Assembly (NCBI GenBank): GCA_023415605.1
Contig: JAEZKB010000203.1
Span: forward strand, 1 to 49,396
Direction: 5' to 3'
DNA length: 49,396 nt
Source: Pseudomonadota bacterium
Lineage (GTDB): Bacteria > Pseudomonadota > Alphaproteobacteria > Rhizobiales > Devosiaceae
The translations under genes were made by a program, and so were the position numbers. Below are positions 43,161 through 49,396 of this stretch, one piece after another. Each line of letters starts with the position of its first letter. Within the stretch, counting starts at the first letter, position 1. The notes under the pieces were generated by a model, which ran no database searches, was not told the DNA's origin, and saw only the letters and a program-made list of their open reading frames with translations.

Positions 43161-44474
43161 TCAATTGAACCAGAAGGCATAACCGAGGAGATTGTCGCCG
43201 AAGATACGGTTTGCCTCGGCGAAAGTGTTTGCATCGGCCACCGGCCCGTCCTTGAGGAAGGGTAGCGCACCATAGCCGGTGAGGATCATGACGAAGTCGG
43301 TCCGCTCAGCTCTCTCGAAATAGGCCTTGAGGTCAAAGCCTTGCTTGAACCGCCAATGCGGGATCAGCAGCTCGCCGGCAAGAATCTGGTCAAGCGTCTC
43401 GAGGGTCGAGCGCCAGGCGGCGACCATCTCGTCGGTGATCTTGCCGTCAGGCACAAGCGGCGTCTGCCTCGGGTTGGGCACCAGTTCGCGATCGTCGTCG
43501 GTCTCGGCGAGGATGGCGTCCCAATTCTTGCGCGAGAGGGCGGTGACGGTCTTGCCGCGTTCGAGCACGCGCAACAGGCGCTCGCGATCGACCACCGGCC
43601 AGTTGAGCGTGTGGATCAGCGCAATGGCATCGGCAATGGCGCTGTCGGTCTCCGGATCCAGCGCCAGCGTGCCGCCGCGGGAAAATTCCTGCATCGGCAG
43701 GCCCGAGCGCGGGAAGACGCGATGGAAGGTGGCGTTGAACAGCTCGGAGAAATCATGCGCTAGGATGAAATCGGCCTGCGCGGCGATGACATTCGAGTAA
43801 CCCGCGAGCCAAATCGCATCGGCGCGGTCGAAGCCGATTTCAGTTGCCATTACCTCGGCCGCCGGCGGCGTATGCATCGCACCCGACTGGCTGCGGTCGG
43901 CGGGCGGCGGTGGCACGGGCGCAGCGCCGGTCAGCTCGGCCGGGCTGATGCCCAGGATGCCGGCAATGACGGTGCCAACGCTCTCGTGCTCCTCAGCTAC
44001 GCCGTCGCCCTTGACGTCGATCCGGATTCTGACGATGTCGACCGGCTCGACATAGTCCCCGCTCTCGCCCGCCGCTAGCAACGACTTGGCGGCATCGTCG
44101 AGCCGTGTGACGAAGGCTTCGAGCTCGGCGCGGAATATTGCGTAGTCGAGCGGCGTCGGGTCTGGATTGGCCGGGCCCGCCGGCATCGGGACGCCAAGCA
44201 TGCCAGCAGCCATCGGGCCACCGTCGGGCGCCGTCGCGCCGTGGCGGTAGAGCGCCTGCGACATACCCTCGATGGCGGCAACAAACTGTGCAAAGCCGAG
44301 GGCGAACTTGGCTTCCTGGTTTTCGCCCGCGGCGAGCGGCGTCAGGGCCTCGATGGTATCGGCAGTGCGGCCAGCATAGAGCCCGGCGGTGAGCAGATCA
44401 CCGGCGGCGCTGGCAAAGACGGGGAGCGGCGCGGCCATGGCGATTGCCGCCACAGCCAGAAGGCGCTTGAACAT
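43161..44474 (-). CDS. Secreted protein of unknown function, 437 residues
   Basis: Not a family I recognise. Signal peptide MFKRLLAVAAIAMAAPLPVF. Mostly alpha-helical in appearance. Residues 153-164 (DVKGDGVAEEHE) fit the spacing of an EF-hand/dockerin calcium loop. A proline-rich stretch (~178-195) precedes the C-terminal half (WPVVDRERLLRVLERGKTVTALSRKNWDAILAETDDDRELVPNPRQTP...). No catalytic site seen. It heads the minus-strand run of four tightly spaced secreted genes (44474 down to 41503). ATG 44474 starts the signal peptide. Confidence 0.75.
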   Translation of the reverse strand: MFKRLLAVAAIAMAAPLPVFASAAGDLLTAGLYAGRTADTIEALTPLAAGENQEAKFALGFAQFVAAIEGMSQALYRHGATAPDGGPMAAGMLGVPMPAGPANPDPTPLDYAIFRAELEAFVTRLDDAAKSLLAAGESGDYVEPVDIVRIRIDVKGDGVAEEHESVGTVIAGILGISPAELTGAAPVPPPPADRSQSGAMHTPPAAEVMATEIGFDRADAIWLAGYSNVIAAQADFILAHDFSELFNATFHRVFPRSGLPMQEFSRGGTLALDPETDSAIADAIALIHTLNWPVVDRERLLRVLERGKTVTALSRKNWDAILAETDDDRELVPNPRQTPLVPDGKITDEMVAAWRSTLETLDQILAGELLIPHWRFKQGFDLKAYFERAERTDFVMILTGYGALPFLKDGPVADANTFAEANRIFGDNLLGYAFWFN

Positions 44475-44499
44475 GGAAACCCTCCAAAGCGCCCCCCGG

Positions 44500-46707
44500 C
44501 TACTTCGAGACCAGCTCCAACCACTGATTTTCGTCCAAAACAAGGACACCGAATTTTTGTGCGTCCTTGAGCTTGGACCCTGCTCCGGGTCCGGCAACGA
44601 CGATATCGGTTTTCGCCGACACCGAGCCCGCCACCTTGGCGCCCATCCGCTCAGCCATGGCCTTGGCCTCGCCGCGTGTCATCTTCTCTAGGCTGCCGGT
44701 AAAGACCACCGTCTTGCCAGCGACCTGATTGTCCTCGGAAATCTCCAGCAGATAAGGCTTGGGCTTGACCTGCGCCAGCAGCGCATCGAGCACGTCATCG
44801 TTGCGCGAATTCCCGAAAAAGCCGATCAGCGCCTCGATCACCGTGCCGCCGATGCCGTCGATTGAGGGGAAGACTGCGTGCGGGTCCTCGGCTGTGGCCG
44901 TTTCCTTGCCGATACGCACGAACTCCTCGACGGTCGAAAAGGTGCGGGCCAGCGCTGCCGCCGTGGTTTCGCCGATATGGCGGATGCCCAGCGCGAAGAT
45001 GAATCGATCAAGCTCAGGTTCCCGTCGCGCATCGATGGCGGCGAAAAGCTTATCGAGCCCCTCGAAGCTGCGTTCCTCCACCGAGCGTGACGCTTTGCGC
45101 ACCTTGCCGGAAGCCTCATCCCGGAGGCGCGACTGCTCCTCGCGCCGCTTGGCAAACGCGGCCTGCACCTCCGCGCGCCGGTCGCGCAGGGTGAAGATGT
45201 CAGCCGCCGTCTCGACCAGACCCGAGTTGAAAAGCAGCTCGATATTCTCGGCTCCCAGCCCCTCGATATCCATGGCGCCGCGGGAAACGAAATGCCGGAG
45301 CCGCTCCACCGCCTGCGCCGGACAGATCAGCTCGCCGGTGCAGCGGCGGCGCGAGTCTTCCTTGCCGGTCTTCTCATTGAGCTCGCGCGTTGCCGGCGAG
45401 CCGCAGACCGGACAGGTGTGCGGCATATGATAAGGATCAGCATTCGCCGGGCGCTTTTCGAGGAGGACGTCGACGATCTGTGGGATGACGTCCCCTGCCC
45501 GCTGGATTTTGACGGTGTCGCCGATGCGGATGTCCTTGCCCTCGCGGATCGGGGCGCCGGTGCTGTCGCGGCCGGCAATGTAGTCCTCATTATGCAGCGT
45601 AACGTTGACCACGGTAACGCCGCCCACGCTCACCGGATCGAGCCGGGCGACAGGTGCGAGGGTGCCGGTGCGGCCAACCTGGATTTCGATGTCGCGAATG
45701 ACCGTCGTCGCCTGCTCGGCCGGGAACTTGTGGGCGATGGCCCAACGCGGTTCGCCGGTGACGAAACCCCAGCGCCGCTGCAGGTCGAGGTTGTCGAGCT
45801 TGTAGACGACGCCATCGATGTCGTAGCCGAGCGACGAACGCTGCGCCTCGATGGTCTTGTAGTGGGCGATCAGCTCGTCGGAGGTCTTTGCCCGAACCAT
45901 CAGCGGGCTGATCTTGAAGCCCCATTCGCCGAACTTCTGCACTGCATCGAACTGCGTTGGCGCGGGGTCTTCGGTGGTGAACCCCCAGGCGTAGGCGAAG
46001 AATTTGAGATTGCGGCTGGCAGTAACCGAGGGGTCTTTCTGGCGTAGCGAACCGGCCGCAGTGTTGCGCGGATTGACGTAATCCTGCCCGCCGGCAGCCG
46101 CCGAACGCTCTTTGAGCGCCTGGAACTCCGCGTAGGTCATGTAGACCTCGCCGCGGATTTCGATGGTCTGCGGCCACCCCGAGCCTTTGAGCTTCTGCGG
46201 GATATCCGAGATGGTCTTCAAGTTGGCGGTGATGTCTTCGCCCACCGTACCGTCACCGCGTGTCGCGCCTTGCACGAAGACGCCGTTCTCGTAACGCAGC
46301 GAGGCGGAAAGGCCATCGATCTTGGGCTCGGCGGTGAAAGCCAGGTCGAGGTCCTTGTCGCGCTCGAAGAACCGGCGGCCGCGGTCGATGAAGTCGATCA
46401 CGTCCTGGTCGGTATAGGCCTTGGCAAGACTGAGCATCGGCACGGCGTGCCGCACCTTGGCAAAGCCCTCGGCAGCCGGAGCGCCGACTTTGCCGGTGAG
46501 GCTGTCGGGCCGGCGCAACTCCGGGAAGGCCATCTCGATGGTCTGGTAACGGACCTTGGCCGCGTCATATTCGGCGTCGGTGATCTCCGGAGCATCTTTC
46601 TGGTGGTAAGCGATGTCTGCCGCCGCCAGGAGGGCATGCAGGCGATCCAGTTCGGCCTTGGCCTCGGCCTCCGAATAGCTCTCGATCTCGCGTTCTTCCA
46701 CCGCCAC
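44500..46707 (-). CDS. ligA: NAD-dependent DNA ligase
   Basis: 735-residue ligase for Okazaki fragment joining and repair. Domain order is normal: Ia and adenylation with Lys129 in AEPKIDG, then DTVKIQRAGDVIPQIVDV in the OB region, four zinc cysteines (CPVCG, later RRCTGELICPAQ), HhH repeats and a C-terminal BRCT (~650-735, VAGKTVVFTGSLEKMTRGEAKAMAERMGAKVAGSVSAKTDIVVAG). The HhH part contains a charged insertion (RAEVQAAFAKRREEQSRLRD...) and lacks the usual REGFGEKSA motif, which makes the protein longer than the ~670 norm. The start is GTG 46707, directly after the recN stop, with GGAGG 8 bases upstream. Confidence 0.94.
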   Translation of the reverse strand: MAVEEREIESYSEAEAKAELDRLHALLAAADIAYHQKDAPEITDAEYDAAKVRYQTIEMAFPELRRPDSLTGKVGAPAAEGFAKVRHAVPMLSLAKAYTDQDVIDFIDRGRRFFERDKDLDLAFTAEPKIDGLSASLRYENGVFVQGATRGDGTVGEDITANLKTISDIPQKLKGSGWPQTIEIRGEVYMTYAEFQALKERSAAAGGQDYVNPRNTAAGSLRQKDPSVTASRNLKFFAYAWGFTTEDPAPTQFDAVQKFGEWGFKISPLMVRAKTSDELIAHYKTIEAQRSSLGYDIDGVVYKLDNLDLQRRWGFVTGEPRWAIAHKFPAEQATTVIRDIEIQVGRTGTLAPVARLDPVSVGGVTVVNVTLHNEDYIAGRDSTGAPIREGKDIRIGDTVKIQRAGDVIPQIVDVLLEKRPANADPYHMPHTCPVCGSPATRELNEKTGKEDSRRRCTGELICPAQAVERLRHFVSRGAMDIEGLGAENIELLFNSGLVETAADIFTLRDRRAEVQAAFAKRREEQSRLRDEASGKVRKASRSVEERSFEGLDKLFAAIDARREPELDRFIFALGIRHIGETTAAALARTFSTVEEFVRIGKETATAEDPHAVFPSIDGIGGTVIEALIGFFGNSRNDDVLDALLAQVKPKPYLLEISEDNQVAGKTVVFTGSLEKMTRGEAKAMAERMGAKVAGSVSAKTDIVVAGPGAGSKLKDAQKFGVLVLDENQWLELVSK

Positions 46708-48372
46708 CTAGTTCACCTCCGATATGAGCTTGCTCGCGGCCGCGCGGGCCTCCTCGGTGACCTTGGCGCCGGCCAGCATCCGGGCGACTTCCTCGCGCCG
46801 CGCCGGGCCGTCGAGCGGTTTGACATGCGTGCGCATGAAGGCGCCTTCGTCGATTGCCTGTTTTTCGATCATGAGATGGGTCTGCGCACGTGCGGCGACC
46901 TGCGGCGCGTGCGTCACCGAGATCACCTGCACTTTCTGCGCCAGGCGGGCCAGTCGGCGACCGATGGCGTCGGCCACCGCACCACCGACACCTGTATCGA
47001 TTTCATCGAAGATCAGCACCGGCGCCGAACCGCGATCGGCCAACACTACCTTGAGGGCGAGAAGGAAACGGCTCAATTCGCCGCCAGACGCCACCTTCAG
47101 CAGCGGCCCGGCCAATGTGCCGGGATTGGTCTGTACATGGAAGGCGATCTGATCGAAACCGGTAGCCGTCACCCTACCCTCGTCCACTTGCCGGTCGACG
47201 ATGAACTTCGCCGCGCCAAGTTTGAGGTCGGGCAGTTCAGCCTCCACCGCCTTGGTGAGGGCCTTGGCGGCTTTCTCACGCTCATCGCTGAGCTTCTTGG
47301 CGGCCCTGAGGTAAGCCTCGCGGGCCTCGGCGGCCTTCGTTTCCAACACCTTGAGGGAATCTTCGCCGCTCTTCAGCGTCTCGAGTTCGGCCTGGTATTT
47401 GGCCAGCACCTCGATCAGCCCGTCGCCGGTGACATGGTGCTTGCGGCCGGCAGCGCGGATGGCGAAGAGGCGCTCTTCGACCCTTTCCAGATCCGCTGGG
47501 TCGAAGGCCATTTCGCGCTTTAACGCCTCTAGCGCCTCTGAGGTCACATCGAGAGAAACCAAAGCGTTATCAAGGGCATCGACGATCGGCTGGAACACTG
47601 CCGCGCCGCCTTCGGCCTTGCGCAGGAGCCGGCGCATGAGGCCAGCGAGGATCGGGCCGGGGGCCGCGGGGCCATTGAGGATATCGTCGGCATCACGCAC
47701 TTCCTCCGCTGCCTTTTCGAGCGTCATCAGCCGCTGGCGCCGCTCGGCGAGTTCGTCCTCCTCGCCCGGGGCCAGTGCTAAAGCGCTCAGTTCTTCGACG
47801 ACATGGCGGGCGTAGTCTTCGCGCGACAACGCTTCGTCGATGATGGCGCGCTGGGCAGCGACGGCCGCCTCGGCTTCAACCAGAGCGGCATGCGCAGCGC
47901 GCGTCGTGCCGACGTCGTAACCGCCAAAAGCATCCAAAGATGCACGGTGTGTCGCAACATCGACCAATGCCCGATCGTCATGCTGCCCATGGATTTCTAC
48001 CACCAAGCGGCCGACTGTCTGCAACAGGCCCGCGGATACCGGCTGATCGTTGATGAACGCCCGGGTACGACCGTCCGCATACTGCACGCGACGGAGGATC
48101 ACGTCCTCGTCGTCGGCGATCTCGTTGTCGCGAAGCGCCTCACGAGCCGGATGGCTGCGGGGCAATGCCAGTACGGCGACCACCTGTCCTGTTTCCGCCC
48201 CTGCCCGTACGAGCGACGCGTCGCCCCGGCCGCCAAGGGCCAGCGTGAGGGCATCGAGCAGGATGGATTTACCGGCGCCGGTTTCGCCCGTGAGCACTGT
48301 CAGGCCGGCATCGAGGCCCAGATCGAGCTGATCGATCAGAACGATGTTGCGGACCGAAAGCGCGCTCAGCAT
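46708..48372 (-). CDS. recN: DNA repair protein RecN
   Basis: 554-residue SMC-like ATPase for double-strand-break repair. Walker A is LTGETGAGKSILLDALTLALGG (residues ~29-50), the middle is coiled coil (~150-370), and the C-terminal signature/Walker B are KVASGGELSRFLLALKVVL and APVLIFDEIDTGVGG with SVTHAPQVAARA as the D-loop/H region. No clear SOS box is seen upstream. It sits between bamD and ligA, which is the usual alphaproteobacterial order. Confidence 0.95.
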   Translation of the reverse strand: MLSALSVRNIVLIDQLDLGLDAGLTVLTGETGAGKSILLDALTLALGGRGDASLVRAGAETGQVVAVLALPRSHPAREALRDNEIADDEDVILRRVQYADGRTRAFINDQPVSAGLLQTVGRLVVEIHGQHDDRALVDVATHRASLDAFGGYDVGTTRAAHAALVEAEAAVAAQRAIIDEALSREDYARHVVEELSALALAPGEEDELAERRQRLMTLEKAAEEVRDADDILNGPAAPGPILAGLMRRLLRKAEGGAAVFQPIVDALDNALVSLDVTSEALEALKREMAFDPADLERVEERLFAIRAAGRKHHVTGDGLIEVLAKYQAELETLKSGEDSLKVLETKAAEAREAYLRAAKKLSDEREKAAKALTKAVEAELPDLKLGAAKFIVDRQVDEGRVTATGFDQIAFHVQTNPGTLAGPLLKVASGGELSRFLLALKVVLADRGSAPVLIFDEIDTGVGGAVADAIGRRLARLAQKVQVISVTHAPQVAARAQTHLMIEKQAIDEGAFMRTHVKPLDGPARREEVARMLAGAKVTEEARAAASKLISEVN

Positions 48373-48413
48373 TCCGGGAACTACCCCTCAAACCTGCGCC
48401 GGCAGCGAACCGC

Positions 48414-48441
48414 CCTCGCGCGGGGCGAACCTAGCGCGAGG
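48414..48441. other. Hairpin in the bamD-recN gap
   Basis: 8-bp stem CCTCGCGC (48414-48421) / GCGCGAGG (48434-48441) with a 12-base loop, between the bamD stop and the recN start (minus strand). It has no T run on the minus strand. It could affect bamD-to-recN transcription; role not determined. Confidence 0.35.
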
Positions 48442-48465
48442 AGGAACAAACAAGCAACGGGCTTG

Positions 48466-49320
48466 TCAGGCCTTTTTGAGCTTGGCCAGCGAACTGCCGG
48501 AGTTGAGCTGCGGCGCGAGGCCCTGCTTCTGCAGCAGGCCCACGGCATCCTTGTACCACTGGCTGGACGGATAGTTGTGGCCGAGCACCGCGGCAGCCGT
48601 CTGCGCTTCGCCAAGGAGGCCGAGCGCCAGATTGGCCTCGGTGAGGCGGTAGAGCGCTTCCTCGATGTGAGTCGAGGTCTGGAACTTCTCGGCGACCGTC
48701 TGGAAGCGATTGATGGCAGCACCATACTGGCCATTGCCGAGGTAATAGCGGCCCACCGACATTTCCTTGCCGGCCATCTGGTCATAGGCGACGAGGATCT
48801 TTTCCTGCGCGTCCTTGGCGTACTCGCTCTTGGGATAGTTCGAGATCAGCAGCGAATAGGTGTCGATCGCATCCTTGGAGATCTGCTGATCGCGCGTGAT
48901 GTCCTTGATCTGCCCGAAATAGGCGTTGCCCTTGAGGTAGAGGACATAGGGCACGTCCTTGTGGGTCGGATAGAGGGCCAGGAAGCGGTCGGCAGCGAGG
49001 ATCGCTTCTTCGAACTTGCCGATGCGGTAGTTGCCGTAGACCTGCATCACCTTGGCGCGCTCGTTATACTCCGAGTACGGGTGCTGCCGTTCGAGCTTTT
49101 CGAGATTCTGGACAGCCGTGACGTAACGCTGCCCGTCCATGTCCTTGATCGCCGTCGCATACAGCGTCTCGGGCGGAATGATCGTCTCTTCCTTGACCTT
49201 GGGAGGCCCGAACATCTCGCAGCCCGCGAGAGTGACGGCCACCAGACCGATCGCCGCGATCCGGGCGAGCCGGCCGATGTTCCCCGCAGATGCTTTGGTA
49301 TTCACGAAAAGCCCCATCAC
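48466..49320 (-). CDS. bamD: Outer-membrane assembly lipoprotein BamD
   Basis: 284-residue lipoprotein of the BAM complex that inserts beta-barrel proteins into the outer membrane. The signal peptide ends with the lipobox VTLAGC (Cys34). The rest is helical TPR repeats (e.g. PYSEYNERAKVMQVYGNYRIGKFEEAILAADRFLALYPTHKDVPY, GRYYLGNGQYGAAINRFQTVAEKF, SQWYKDAVGLLQKQ). An alternative start at the next codon (49317) is possible. Followed on the same strand by recN and ligA. The lpxC gene, usual upstream, would lie beyond the window end. Confidence 0.95.
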   Translation of the reverse strand: MMGLFVNTKASAGNIGRLARIAAIGLVAVTLAGCEMFGPPKVKEETIIPPETLYATAIKDMDGQRYVTAVQNLEKLERQHPYSEYNERAKVMQVYGNYRIGKFEEAILAADRFLALYPTHKDVPYVLYLKGNAYFGQIKDITRDQQISKDAIDTYSLLISNYPKSEYAKDAQEKILVAYDQMAGKEMSVGRYYLGNGQYGAAINRFQTVAEKFQTSTHIEEALYRLTEANLALGLLGEAQTAAAVLGHNYPSSQWYKDAVGLLQKQGLAPQLNSGSSLAKLKKA

Positions 49321-49396
49321 GTTACGCGCCGCTTGTGGCCGAGCGGACTACTTACAAAAACGATCAAAACTGTGGCTATGCCCGTTCGCTCAGCCG

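Noticed and set aside
44759..46047. Plus-strand frames opposite ligA
   Set aside because: Antisense shadows of ligA with no recognisable domain.
48373..48465. SOS (LexA) box upstream of recN
   Set aside because: GAAC occurs several times but not at the GAAC/GTTC-N7 spacing of alphaproteobacterial boxes.

Overview
This 49.4 kb window is an ordinary, tightly packed stretch of a high-GC alphaproteobacterial chromosome. It fits the order Hyphomicrobiales (Rhizobiales), and the Devosia group is my best guess. The grounds are gene order and one RNA: thyA close to folA-hflK-hflC-DUF2065-Do protease, lpxC-side order bamD-recN-ligA, and a two-piece (circularly permuted) tmRNA. This rests on gene content only; no database was searched.

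Layout. 1-4.2 kb: the 3' end of ilvB, ilvN, an EamA permease, an MDR reductase and a convergent PPC/DUF296 gene. 4.2-8.6 kb: the least core-like part, with a SulP transporter flanked by palindromic repeats and a tRNA/tmRNA-like relic, an HWE histidine kinase, and two tandem glycine-zipper lipoproteins. 8.6-13.6 kb: MATE exporter plus YbaK deacylase, a secreted unknown, and miaA divergent from serB-GNAT. 13.6-21.1 kb (minus strand): thyA, a DUF4424-GNAT pair, folA, then hflK-hflC-DUF2065-Do protease. 21.2-24.9 kb: a secreted unknown, ssrA, an EamA permease, sspB and a small RHH protein. 24.9-36.4 kb: a large AsmA protein, UvrD/PcrA helicase with YbjQ, an unknown, an EamA permease, cardiolipin synthase with an EEP-family protein, and prmA-DUF1905. 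36.5-44.5 kb: an unannotated 44-codon gene, aminopeptidase P, then a minus-strand run of exported proteins that includes three DUF3828-like paralogues and is interrupted by an aminotransferase. 44.5-49.3 kb: ligA, recN and bamD on the minus strand.

Functional threads. Envelope quality control and biogenesis: HflKC, Do protease, AsmA, BamD, cardiolipin synthase and the glycine-zipper lipoproteins. Ribosome rescue: ssrA makes the tag and SspB, 1.2 kb away, delivers tagged proteins to ClpXP. Folate and dTMP: ThyA and FolA. DNA repair: UvrD, RecN and LigA. Genes overlap heavily: several ATGA start/stop junctions, four convergent pairs sharing a CTAG or TTAG at their stops, and one divergent pair sharing CATG at their starts. 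I see no prophage, insertion sequence, CRISPR array, rRNA or complete tRNA. The most notable items are a DUF4424 protein that appears to carry an inserted periplasmic-binding-protein lobe, the 44-codon gene with its own Shine-Dalgarno and terminator, the ssrA-sspB neighbourhood, and the relic and repeats around the SulP gene. I found no convincing new multi-gene system.
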